From contig OX457056.1 in assembly GCA_949752795.1 (NCBI GenBank), positions 201,749,654 through 201,813,653 of the forward strand: a DNA stretch of 64,000 nucleotides. Reading direction: 5' to 3'. The position numbers and the translations under genes were made by a program. Positions 54,690 to 64,000 of the stretch are shown one piece after another (the stretch's first letter is position 1; each line of letters begins with the position of its first letter). The notes under the pieces were generated by a model, which saw only the letters and a list, made by a program, of their open reading frames with translations, was not told the origin of the DNA and ran no database searches. The stretch comes from Hyperoodon ampullatus. Its lineage: Eukaryota; Chordata; Mammalia; Artiodactyla; Ziphiidae.

Positions 54690-54990
54690 GAGCGGGTCAC
54701 TCAGTAGTGTGCACATCAGGGTGAAATCCTTTCAGCTCTTCGCCAAACCCCTAGTGAAAGACAATCAGGCTCGCTGTCACCGAGCTAATTCTGTCTATAT
54801 AAAAGCAGTAATGAAATTCACGGCAGGATTACCCTCTCCATCCAATGGGCCAGCGTCACGGTGACATATCTCTCTTATTGCCCGAATGTAACACACCATC
54901 TAATTTACGTCGTGTAGCGAGCAGGAATGAAATGTTCATAAAGAATTGCTGCATCTCGTCACCTTAACTGCGGCCCGGGGCTCTGAGGCA
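54690..54990. promoter_or_regulatory. Strong candidate conserved noncoding element
   Basis: Unique, balanced-composition island with CpGs kept inside AT-rich words: CGAGCTAATTCTGTCTATAT, a TATATAAAAGC word, CCAATGG at 54842-54848, the palindrome GTCACGGTGAC at 54855-54865, ATCTAATTTACGTCG and GTTCATAAAGAATTGC. It has no repeat or coding signature. CpGs kept in AT-rich DNA argue for constraint or an unmethylated regulatory element. Not confirmed by alignment. Confidence 0.5.
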
Positions 54991-55599
54991 TCTGTCAGGG
55001 AGAGGAGCAGGAGGGAGGGCGGGCGGGGCTCAGGGAGCAGCAGCCGGGGGCAGGGGTTCTGGGGGTGGTTGTTTCTCAGTAGGGTGAAGTGGAGGCAGAG
55101 GGAGATGGGGGCTGGGGCGGGGTAGGGAGAACAGTGGGAAAGGGGGCCATGGAGGGCTTTGGGAAGGCAAGGATAAATAAGGGTAGGATGGAGTGGTCTG
55201 TAGGGGGTGATCGGAAGTCTGTGTAAGTCTGGGGAGCCAGAGAGTCTGAGAGAGTGTGTGTGTTTGGGTGAGTTTGGGAGGATAAATGACTGCCTGGTTC
55301 ATTGGGGAAATGACCCTCTAGGTGCCTCCCAGATACTGTGGGGCCCCTGGTTGTCTCTCTCATTCTCTGGAAGTGGAAATCCATCCACCTCTGAAGGCTA
55401 TCAGAACCAAACTCTTGGGTTTGTGAGAAAGAAGACCTTTAATAGAGGTGAGCAAGGAGCAAACAGACACTAGGAGCAAGTTTACAAACCTAGGGGCCCT
55501 CTATGGCTCCTCTGGCTCCTCCTCTGCCCTTCAAGACCTGACTGTCGGCTAGCCCTCTCACCTCCCCTCTAAAGTGTTTTACTCATCCATCCTTTATTT
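54991..55599. other. Unique sequence
   Basis: G-rich on the plus strand to about 55.2 kb. The minus-strand frames over it are proline-rich and unsupported. Confidence 0.4.
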
Positions 55600-56262
55600 T
55601 TCTGTCTCCACCACCGCAGTCCAAGGCCACTGCCATCTGTTGCCCACCTAACTCCACACCCCACTGACTGCTCTCCCCCTTGCCTCTTGCCCCCTCAACT
55701 CAGCCAGGTAGTGATCATCTCACTACTATCATCCCTCGACTTGAAACCCCGTATGGCGTCCCCTTGCTCTTAAGACAAAGGCGAGAACCCATGTCTCCGA
55801 CTTCTTTGCCCTACACTCTCGGTCTCACGTTGCGCTCCAGCCATATTGACCTTTTCCTGTTGCCTGAACGTGCCATGTTCTAACCAGCCACTGGGACTGT
55901 GCACAGGTTTCCTCTCCTTGGAAGACGCCTATCGGCAGGAGCAGCACCACCCCTGCATGGCTTTAACACCCACTCTCACTTCTGATGTCAGCTGAAGTGT
56001 TGCGGCCTGGAGGAAGCCGCCTGTGACTACCCACACTTCGTTACCTTGCTCTTTGATATGCTTTCCGATTGTCATTTACTTCCTTTACAACAAAGACCAC
56101 ATATTGTAAGGAGATGTTTCCTTTTGTGACTATCTGATTACAGCCTGTATTTTCCCACTGGACTCCGAGCTCCATGAGGGCAGGGACCCTTATGTCTCCA
56201 ACACCTGGTACAGTATTCAGGGACATTGTAGCCGCTCGATAAATATTTGTGGAATGAAGGGA
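55600..56262 (+). mobile_element. L2 LINE, 3-prime coding region and terminus
   Basis: Sense L2 order is clear: CACTGCCATCTGTTGCC, CTTGAAACCCCGTATGGCG, GTTGCGCTCCAGCCATATTG, GATGTCAGCTGAAGTG, GAGCTCCATGAGGGCAGGGA, ending CTCGATAAATATTTGTGGAA with TGAA. The reverse transcriptase reading frame is broken throughout. Confidence 0.9.
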
Positions 56263-56299
56263 TGAGGGGCCTGCACAACCACTACAGGGCTAGAAACCC

Positions 56300-56450
56300 T
56301 GCTCCTTCCTTCTTCCATTCATTCAGCAAACGTCTACTGAGTGCCTTCTGTGTGCCAGGCACTGTCAGAGGCACTGTGGTCACAATGCTAAACAAGTGAA
56401 GACACAGTCCCTGCCCCTTAGGAGCTCACAGTCCAGGCAGGGGGACAGGC
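56300..56450. mobile_element. Ancient repeat fragment, family not assigned
   Basis: ATTCATTCAGCAAACGTCTA, CTGAGTGCCTTCTGTGTGCC, AGGCACTGTCAGAGGC and GCCCCTTAGGAGCTCACAGT follow a very common old mammalian repeat order. Confidence 0.6.
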
Positions 56451-56659
56451 AAGCACCAAAAACAACCAGGGCCCTAAACATGTCCTGTGCTGCTTTACTC
56501 CGGAGACGAGCCTCATCCTGAGCCCACTGTCAGAACCCCTACGAGGAGGGGCTGATCTTCTGGGGCTATACAAAATTCCCCTAGACACAGGTCAGACACC
56601 TTTGGGGGGAAAAACTAGCAAAAGAAAGCAACTATATTAGAGAGACATAATTGGATTTC

Positions 56660-56820
56660 TCTTACTAGTGCTAAGAACAACAAGAAGCATTTATTGAGAC
56701 TCAGCTATGTGCCAAGCACCTCACAACGACTGTGACTCCTATGGATTATTTCCCCTGGTTTATAGATGAGGAAACTGAAGCCAACTGAGTTATACAGCTT
56801 ACCCCCAAAGGTCACACACC
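56660..56820 (-). mobile_element. MIR SINE fragment
   Basis: Antisense MIR: GCATTTATTGAGACTCAGCT, ATGTGCCAAGCACCTCACAA and TTTATAGATGAGGAAACTGA. Confidence 0.85.
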
Positions 56821-56872
56821 TGGCACACAGTTAATGCTTAATAAATATTTATTGAGTGAATGAATGAATGAG
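56821..56872 (+). mobile_element. L2-type 3-prime end
   Basis: GGCACACAGTTAATGCTTAA followed by TAAATATTTATTGAGTGAAT and TGAATGAATG. It directly abuts the MIR. Confidence 0.65.
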
Positions 56873-57208
56873 AAGCTGATAAGTAGTAGAAAGGGCAGGC
56901 ATTAAACATAGGCTTCTGGCTCCAAAACCCCTGGGCTTTCTATTATTCATTTCAGGTAACTATTTTTGGACTCTCAGGGGCTTCAGTATTAGAGAAATAA
57001 CCTGAGGTTGGACTCTGGATCTATGCTTCCTTCCGACCCAGACCCTAGTCTGAACATCCATAGCCTTCCCGCAGATACACATGATACCTCAGATACCAGA
57101 GAAGATCAGACCTTAATCCCTTCGGGGAAACACCTATAACGTGAACCCTTTCCAATCCTGTCCTGTCTTGGTCCAACACCCCAGGCTTAGGTTAGCTTAT
57201 CAAGAAAC
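56873..57208. other. Unassigned sequence
   Basis: No feature recognised. Confidence 0.4.
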
Positions 57209-57333
57209 CTAGGAAGGGGGCGTTCCCTGGTGGCCTAGTGGTTAGGATTCAGGGCCCCACGTTCAAGCCCTGGTTGGGGAACTGAGATCCCATAACCTGC
57301 CCAGCACAGCCAAAAAAAAATGTCTAGGAAGGG
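57209..57333 (+). mobile_element. Short CHR-type SINE
   Basis: About 105 bp from CGTTCCCTGGTGGCCTAGTG to CCAGCACAGCC plus an A9 tail. The target duplication CTAGGAAGGG is perfect at 57209-57218 and 57324-57333. The head is internally shortened (TTAGGATTCAGGGCCCC). Confidence 0.9.
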
Positions 57334-57839
57334 ATCTTTGTGGGAGTTAGAACTTCATTCTCATGTGTATATAATCAACCACATCTTACACTATGTCTCT
57401 TGTGCCTAAGCTGTGTGGTCTTTTCTCATTGATTCAGACATATTACTCACCAGATGATCTATATCTATGTGGGACGTTGTGTGTGGACATGTGTTCATGT
57501 ATGTATATATACACATGTATCAGTAAAGCCATCCTTTCATTAGCTCTCTCATATCCCAGTGGTATCTATTCTCTGTGTATGGAGACACCTGAGTCTGTAC
57601 CCTGAAGTTCCCTCCCCCACAGACATCTGGGGGTATGTGTCCCTGAAGCTGTCTTTCCCTCTTGCTTCTACCCCCCACTCCTAAAAACTATACATGACCT
57701 TCCAGCTAATTCTGGCAGGACACAGAGTGGGATTATGTGCCATGTGTTTCCTCTTATTTTGAGGAAAGTTCTGCTCCCTGGCAGTGGGTAAATTTCTCTT
57801 TATCAAAGAGCTAATGCATGGATGTATCATCAAAGAGAT
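57334..57839. other. Unassigned sequence
   Basis: Contains ATGTATGTATATATACACAT near 57498. No gene seen. Confidence 0.4.
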
Positions 57840-57897
57840 AATATACGCCTGGCACACAGTAATCTCCTAATTCATGCTAGCTATTAACATTATTATA
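57840..57897 (+). mobile_element. MIR SINE 3-prime fragment
   Basis: CGCCTGGCACACAGTAATCT followed by GCTAGCTATTAACATTATT. Confidence 0.5.
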
Positions 57898-59349
57898 GCT
57901 CATTTGTCCTCCCTGACCAGAGGGCGTCCCTCCTTCTCCCCACAGGCCTCCTTGGGCTGGAAGTACAAGTAACCATATCCATTCCTGCCAGGGAGCTGTG
58001 TGAGGCTTGGTGCACTTACAAGGATCTCCTGGGGTGAGAGGCTCCGGGCCATTGTCATCTATATCTCTCAGTAGGTTAAAAATCTCACACACCCCTGGCA
58101 GGCAGGACTCCCTCATATTTTTTTAAAGTTTCCATAAAATAAGTCTCAGGAGTATCTTTAGACATTGCATCCAAAACCTTAAACTTCTAAGACACAGATT
58201 GCTTCCTAAACCCATCCTCTTGCAGCTGACATCTTTCCTCCTAGACTGGACCTGAGGCCAGACCCACTGGCCAATGCCCACCAGAGAAGAGCAGTTGCAG
58301 TCATGACACCTGATAATCCTAACTCCTTTCCTTTGGCCCAGATGGCCTATCCTTCCAGCTAGTGATCTGTTTTGTGGCTCTGCCAGGAGCTGACATTCTA
58401 AACCAGACCCACTTCTTCAGGTGAAGCAAGATATCATTCAATTTGGATACAGAGCATTCAGTAGCAGAAGCAGGGGAGGGTGGGAATGAGAGAGAGAACA
58501 GCTATTGAAAAGAATCAGGATTCTCTGGACAATATCCATCCTTAAATTGACATCAGGCATTCTTTTCAGGGTCTCTGGAAACCCAGGGGTCTGTACCTAG
58601 AGGTTTATTAAGATAAAGATTTGTTTGATTGTTTTTGGACAGGCAAGAGGGGGAAGGAAGATTCTATGGAACAGATAAACTAGAGGAGGTTGGTGATGGA
58701 TTGAAAATTGGAATTCAACCCTGTCAATGTGTTTATTTGATTTCTACATTTTCCTCCCCCCTTTATTCCCACTCCTCCTCCCCTTCCCCAAGACTGACAT
58801 AAATGAAACCCTGATGGCTATTTCAACTGCAACCTCTCATATCCAGGGAAGCCTGAGCTTCCCAGCTGCCAGCCAGCTCTGATCCTCTAAACCCAGAGAG
58901 ACCAGCTGGTCAGAGTTCTCAGGGATGGCAGACCCCAAGTACAAATTTGGCTTCTGCTACCAACAAACTCTGATCATGGCAGATCACTTAACTTCTCTGG
59001 GTATTGGCCTTAATATTAACTTCCTCCTCCCACCTCCACACACACCACCCCAGGTGAGAGTAAGAAGCATCCTGAATTTCATGAAAAATGATTCTAGAAA
59101 TTCACCTTTCCATTTCCCAGTATAATCACCAGATCAGAATGTAATCCCCATGAGGATTAGCTTGCTCTTGTGTGGGCCAGTCCTCTTCACTGTTGGCCTG
59201 GACAGCTGTTTAGTCATCAGCCAGCAGAGAGAGGTGCAGCTCAGCCCTGCTGCTGAGTGCACGACCCATTATGATAACAGCAAAGATAATTTTCCAGCTT
59301 CCTTGCTTGTCTGAGGGCTTTGTGTGTACCTCCAGATACCACATGGTTT
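57898..59349. other. Unique sequence, no gene recognised
   Basis: No repeat body or exon recognised. Short frames only. Confidence 0.45.
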
Positions 59350-59499
59350 AAAACTGTGTCAGCCCAGGGAATTCCCTGGTGGTCCAGTGCTTAGGACTCT
59401 GCACTTTCACTGCTGAGGGCCTGGGTTCAGTCCCTGGTCAGGGAATCCCACAAGCCACGTGGCATAGCCAAAAAATAAAAATAAAACCGTGTCAGCCCA
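59350..59499 (+). mobile_element. Short CHR-type SINE
   Basis: Body 59367-59482 with GGAATTCCCTGGTGGTCCAG head and GTGGCATAGCCAAAAAATAA end. The target duplication AAAAC.GTGTCAGCCCA lies at 59350-59366 and 59483-59499 with one mismatch. Confidence 0.93.
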
Positions 59500-59689
59500 A
59501 AGGAACTGCATCCAACCTGCTTAGAGTTCAGTATGATGGCGAAGGGATGTGTAGCATGTAGATAAAACTCAAAGGCCCTCAAAATGGAGACTAATTGATG
59601 ACTTGAAGAAAAAGGCATAAATTCCTGTTAAGTATGGCTCAACTCCCTTGCTCTCTAGGTCCTCCCAAAGCCAGAAATTTGGTTTTGGT
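59500..59689. other. Unassigned sequence
   Basis: No feature recognised. Confidence 0.4.
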
Positions 59690-59920
59690 GGTCATTACCT
59701 GCTCAGTGTCATTAAATTCTCTGGTAATCTGCAGGGATATGTAATTATGCTATAGTTAGTGATTGTTCACTAAGTAAACCCTTGGTGTAGTTACCATGTA
59801 AGTCAACGGTATTTACAGGGTATTTTTTCTGCCTGTAACTCAAAGCCTTACCGAAACAAATTGGAATTGCCTTCTGGAGGCCGTTGTTATAAATTACAGA
59901 CCCAACATCTGTCCACATCT
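59690..59920. promoter_or_regulatory. Possible conserved noncoding element
   Basis: GTCATTAAATTCTCTGG, ATGTAATTATGCTATAG, a FOX-like AAGTAAACCC and TTATAAATTACAG in unique AT-rich sequence. Confidence 0.3.
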
Positions 59921-60409
59921 GCAATGTCTAGACAGCCTGTCTCAGCTACGAGAGAGGGGAGAGATGAATGAGGAAAAGCAAGGGAGACATGAGGAGTGGC
60001 AGAGGGAAATCTCAGATTCGCACAAGTTTTCTCTGCAGAGGTTTACCCAGGTGATCCCTGTGCTGGCTTCTGAAATGGATCTGAATCTTCAGAAGCCTAA
60101 CATCAAGCTCTGGAGGGTTCAGGACCTGACCATCACCCCTGAGTGGGTTGGCAATGCAGCCACTTCCTTTGGGCCACATCTCTGACCCGACAGGCTCTCA
60201 GGTCACAGTGGGGCCTGGAAGTTACAAACACAGGGACTGATGACGTCCAGGTCAGGAGAGTTGCCTGCTTCTCCAAATTCCCTCTATCCCCTCACCTGCT
60301 CCTCCCTGCCTCTCACCCCCACCTGGCTTAGCTTTTGGGGGGTGAGGCATTCATTTGCCTGCCTTTCCTGTGGTCCCTCTCCTGCACCCCCAACAAGGAC
60401 CCTGCCCAT
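59921..60409. other. Unique sequence
   Basis: No repeat recognised. The 73- and 62-codon overlapping frames are unsupported. Confidence 0.4.
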
Positions 60410-60690
60410 CAGCTGAGTGATTGTATTTTTTTACAGTTCCTAGCACAAACCTTCTCATTTATATGTAAAGCAGCCATTAGTCATAGCTCCGTTCCCACAC
60501 ACTGCCTGATGTACAATCACATTTTGCAGCGGATGAATCTTTCCACACAGCTGCTCTGCTATGAATAATCCGTCTCCGGGCCCATAAATCAGAAAAAAAT
60601 CATGCACCTCGTTCGCCTGATCCTTACACAAAGTCATATATTTTACATGAGGACGAGCTAAATATTCATGAGTCTTAAAGGCTTTTTTCA
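60410..60690. promoter_or_regulatory. Strong candidate conserved noncoding element
   Basis: AT-rich island with many regulatory words: CATTTATATGTAAAGC, GCCATTAGTCATAGC, GTACAATCACATTTTGC, CTATGAATAATCCG, CCCATAAATCAG and GCTAAATATTCATGAG. No repeat over 280 bp; CpGs retained (CCTCGTTCGCCTG). It resembles a developmental enhancer. Inferred only. Confidence 0.5.
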
Positions 60691-60809
60691 TAGGCACTTG
60701 TTGGGGTTGTTTTCTACTATAGGGGGGATACCAAGGTTGTATTTAGGAGAACCAGGGATTTTAGAGAAGATAGAAGAAGAGGGGAAGGAGAGAGAGAATC
60801 TCTGTGTTT

Positions 60810-60811
60810 GA

Positions 60812-60905
<94 letters not shown>
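60810..60905. repeat. (GT)n(GA)n compound microsatellite
   Basis: About 9 GT units followed by about 33 GA units, with one GAAAGA interruption. On the minus strand it gives a Ser-Leu repeat frame that is not a gene. The long polypurine run can form triplex DNA. Confidence 0.97.
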
Positions 60906-60906
<1 letters not shown>

Positions 60907-62479
60907 AGATTCCAAGCTTATCTCTTAGTCTAGGAGTCATGTGGGACAAAGGATGCTCATGTGAGGTCTTAAAAACATGATATATACTTGTTCACCTGCG
61001 CTTCTATCCTGCTCAGAGCCATGAATATTGCCTCCCTGACCTTCAAGTTCATTTCATAACCTTTGCCCTCTGACCTGTGCAGCAGTGACTTTGGCCCTTC
61101 TCAGTGTAGGGAGGTGCCTGGGAGCCCCACCCTGATTTGATAAAAGTAGAATTCAGGGTGAGGGAGGAGAGACGTGGGAAATGAGCAGATATAAAGAAAA
61201 CCATTCTGATGCTAACAAAGCCTCTGGACCCACACACAACTTCAGGCCTCCAGAAGCTTCCTGGGGTTTTTGTTTATACTCCATTCTGGTTCCAGATAGC
61301 ATTTAAGGTGGCTTTCTTCAGCCTCTGCTTTATCGCCATCCCCTGGTCTGTTTCCCTCCACTCACCCTCTTAGCCCCCCAGGCCCTGATCCCTGCAGTCT
61401 GCTCAGAGGGCCCACGTGCTCTGCCAGGATTACTCTCCCTGCACAGCCCTTCAAACTCCCCCTCTTTTCTGAAAGGCAAATTTTCACCCCTTCAAGAAGC
61501 CTCCTTCCACTATACAGAGGAGAAGGAGTTACTTGCCTTGCCATGCAAGACCCGCTTGCTTTCCCTAGCTAAACCACTTATCACACCAACTCGTCTGCTG
61601 GCAGGTACTTTTTCATTTTATTCTGGCATTCGCTCAACATTTGTCTGTGTGTTCAGTGACGCTGTCTGTCTGACTCATTAATGCTGTGGTCTGCAATGGA
61701 GATGATGATGTGTCCTCACTTCCCTTGGAAGGGTAGAAAATTCTTCATCCTGGATTTCACTGACTATATGAAGAACATATTGCTATTTCTGGGTAGATTT
61801 CTTGGATTTAGCTTTAGATTTGGAAACATATATAAGCTTCTCAGACCCTTTCAGCCTTCAGTGGATGATGATGACTTGTGTTCCAGTAGCTGTCCTCAGA
61901 TGAAGAACTGTCCCCAAACTGTAGTGGCACCTCTGTGGAGAAAATCACCTCTCTGTTTAATCACTTCCATGCCTCAGATGGGCAAACTGAGGCATAACCT
62001 TGGCAAACTACTTTCGCAAGACAAATCAAGAGGAGATGACAGGAAGTTGCAAGCTAGTTAACTTTTATGATTTTGACTCAGGGCATCAAGTTTTTTCCAC
62101 CAACCCCCAGGGTGAAAGGCCAGGCATCAAAGCCTTTTCCCATTTCTCCAAGTTCCACGGGTTTACTCTCTCTGCTACCCTTTGCTTCTCTGGCTCTCAA
62201 CACGCTCTTGCTAATGTTCAGAAAGAATTAAGTAAAAAACCTGCCAGAGAGGAGGAAAAAGTCCAAACTATCACAGATGGCCGACTCGCAAATTTAATTT
62301 AAAATCATTCTTTATTATCCAAAATATTAAAATTAAAGCTATAATGCCCAAAGGAAAACACAGATTAAAACCCCCTATGTTTCACAGCCTCTTCCTCAGG
62401 TGGTCCCCAAAACACTGAGTAAGAAAGCTTTGAAAAGAAAGCAGGCATGCAGGAGCAAAGAGCCAGCTGTAGATCACTG
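60906..62479. other. Unique sequence, no gene recognised
   Basis: The 126-codon plus frame at 61681-62061 has no recognisable domain and no splice context that I can defend. No clear repeat. Confidence 0.45.
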
Positions 62480-62740
62480 AGCCAAACTCTCAATGAGTGA
62501 CCCAATCAGCTTCCCTTAAAGCCAAACACCAACTGTTTCATATGCAATTAATGATTGCCCTGGCAAATGAAAGTGCATCAAGTCATCACAGGCATCATTG
62601 AATGAGAAGACACACAGCAGTCACAGGTAGCTCATCCCTGGCATCTACATAATGATATTACCAGGCTAATCTAGGCTCAGAGATTTAATTCTGCGAAACA
62701 CCATGCACTAAATATTTATATTCATAAAAGGGCTGGCGGG
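62480..62740. promoter_or_regulatory. Candidate conserved noncoding element
   Basis: CCAATCA at 62502-62508, the POU-plus-homeodomain word ATGCAATTAATGATT at 62542-62556, TACATAATGATATTACC, GGCTAATCTAGG and ACTAAATATTTATATTCAT. Unique sequence with no repeat. Regulatory role inferred. Confidence 0.38.
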
Positions 62741-63018
62741 GGGAAGCCCACGTGCTGCCTCTAGGCTCCCCATTTGTCTAGAATAGGCTGCTGGCTCATT
62801 TGCTGGGGTGTATGGTTGGGGTCAAGGGCATCAGTCATGTGTCAGTAGAATTCCAGTGTTTCTGGCCCCAACTTCACCCTTCGAAAATGTTCATTGCTGG
62901 ATTGGGTATTTAGAGGTACCCAAGAGAAGGCAAAGCAGAAAAGGAGGCCCCCTCATATATCAGCTGAAAAAAGGGCAGTAGAATGGATGAGAACATCTGT
63001 TCTCCTTTCTCTGGTGCA
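62741..63018. other. Unique sequence
   Basis: No feature recognised. Confidence 0.4.
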
Positions 63019-63041
63019 AAAAAAAAAAAAAAAAAAAAAAG
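63019..63041. repeat. Poly-A run
   Basis: About 22 consecutive A residues with no SINE body on its left. Confidence 0.9.
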
Positions 63042-63436
63042 TCCAGAAAAAGATCAGAGACTGTTAGACTCATTCCTTACAAATTTCAAATTTTCAATTG
63101 CAGATATAGTTCCAATTCTTGGTACTACCACACTTGAACTGTAAAACTGAAGAAGAGAGTCTTTCCAAATATTCATAAATAAACCAATGCTGATGGAAAG
63201 AACAAGTGTTTTCTTTGGCTTTTTGGATTTGTCTCCATTTCCTCTTCTGGAGCCTAATTCTGAACTATGGCGCTTATTCAGATGTTCTTTGCAGTGCGTT
63301 CCTGGGCCTGACACCTCCAGCATACAAGGCACAGGACCTAACGTGGCTTGGCCTCAGGGGTTGCCAGGATCATTTCTGGGTCCATCCTGGAGACTCCTCT
63401 TCTCCTCTCCCCACTCCCATCTCAAACCCAATTCTA
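63042..63436. other. Unique sequence
   Basis: No repeat or gene recognised. Overlapping plus frames at 63187-63450 are unsupported. Confidence 0.4.
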
Positions 63437-64000
63437 TTTTTTTAAATTGAAATACAGTTGATTTACAATGTTCTGTTAATTACTGCTGTACAGCAAAGTG
63501 ACTCAGTTATACATATATATATTCTTTGTTATATTCTTTTCCATTGTGGTTTATCACAGGTTATTGAATATAGTTCCTGACATTGTGGTTTAGCCATTCT
63601 ATATATACCAGTTTGCATCTGCTAATCCCAAACTCCCAATCCATCCCTCTCCCACCCCTCTTCCCCTTGGCAACCACCAGTCTATTCTCAATGTCCGTGA
63701 TTCTGTTTCTGTTTCATAGATAGATTCATTTCTGTCATGTTTTAGATTCCACATATAAGTGATATCATATGGTATTTGTCTTTTTCTGACTTACTTCACT
63801 TAGTATGATAATCTCTAGTTGTATCCGTGTTGCTGCAAATGGCACTATTTTGTTCTTTTTTATGGCTGAGTAGTATTCCATGGTATATATGTACCACATC
63901 TTCTTTATCCATTCATCTGCTGATGGACATTTAGGTTGTTTCCATGTCTTGGCTCTTGTGAATAGTGCTGCTATGAACATAGGGATGCATGTATCTTTTT
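63437..64000 (-). mobile_element. L1 LINE 3-prime end, antisense, running off the window
   Basis: Starts at the reverse of the L1 3-prime UTR (TTTTTTTAAATTGAAATACA, TACAATGTTCTGTTAATTAC, GCTGTACAGCAAAGTGACTC), continues through CCACATATAAGTGATATCAT and into ORF2 (GGCTGAGTAGTATTCCATGG, TGGACATTTAGGTTGTTTCC) to the window edge. It is less diverged than the other L1 fragments. It continues beyond 64000, so the full length is unknown. Confidence 0.95.
63765..63980 (-). pseudogene. L1 ORF2 C-terminal remnant, frameshifted
   Basis: The minus-strand frame encodes the characteristic L1 ORF2 C-terminal region, with WKQPKCPSADEW, then YTMEYYSAIKKNKIVPFA and ILSEVSQK. ORF2 is the endonuclease/reverse transcriptase of L1; this part lies beyond its catalytic domains. 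The ORF stops at TNTI, while the usual family C-terminal tail is readable in the next frame just downstream, so a small deletion has frameshifted it. The true reading frame continues beyond the window edge; the methionine start at 63980 is not an authentic start. Confidence 0.92.

Noticed and set aside
60688..60949. Ser-Leu repeat proteins on the minus strand
   Set aside because: They are translations of the (GA)n microsatellite.
61681..62302. Two overlapping plus frames of 126 and 100 codons suggesting a small gene
   Set aside because: No recognisable domain, no promoter or splice evidence, and the overlap in different registers is typical of chance frames.

Overview
This is mammalian nuclear DNA and almost certainly from a cetacean. 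It carries at least 18 copies of the tRNA-Glu-derived CHR-type SINE, whose head reads like TTCCCTGGTGGCGCAGTGG. It also has ancient mammalian MIR, L2, L1 and hAT (MER20-like) fossils. I see neither the PRE-1 SINEs typical of pigs nor the Bov-tA/BovB repeats typical of ruminants. There are no bacterial-style operons, no CRISPR array and no intact transposase.

I find no protein-coding exon I can defend. The longest open frames (263, 231 and 226 codons) lie in a CpG-rich block, across a 16-bp minisatellite, and across a SINE joined to an old repeat. None has a recognisable domain. The only recognisable coding remnant is the C-terminal end of an L1 ORF2, antisense at the right edge (63765-63980), already frameshifted. 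The window is therefore best read as intergenic or intronic sequence.

Layout. 1-20 kb: unique sequence with SINEs, an L1 mosaic (8.9-10.2 kb), L2/L1/MIR debris (14.5-18.1 kb) and a CA/TA-rich tract (19.6-20.1 kb). 20.4-22.6 kb: a CpG island with a 16-bp tandem repeat and a CCCCG run. 23-27 kb: several reverse MIRs and a nested SINE pair. 28.2-30.3 kb: the most gene-like part, a second CpG island followed by an AT-rich, homeodomain-motif-rich block with two identical TATATAAATA words. 31-42 kb: mostly unique sequence with a few SINEs. 42.5-50.1 kb: repeat-dense, with a SINE inside a MIR, MIR pairs, MER20 copies and a SINE dimer. 50-64 kb: L2 fragments and simple repeats, plus AT-rich islands at 54.7-55.0, 60.4-60.7 and 62.5-62.7 kb that look like conserved noncoding elements.

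Taken together, scattered unique AT-rich islands with homeodomain, SOX, POU, MEF2 and TCF-like words, next to CpG islands and without coding exons, resemble the regulatory territory of a developmental transcription factor gene lying outside the window. That is inference: I could not align to other genomes and do not name the gene. I found no convincing new biological system. The most informative items are retrotransposition details: SINEs with extra 3-prime tails, a SINE dimer and an L1 sense/antisense mosaic.
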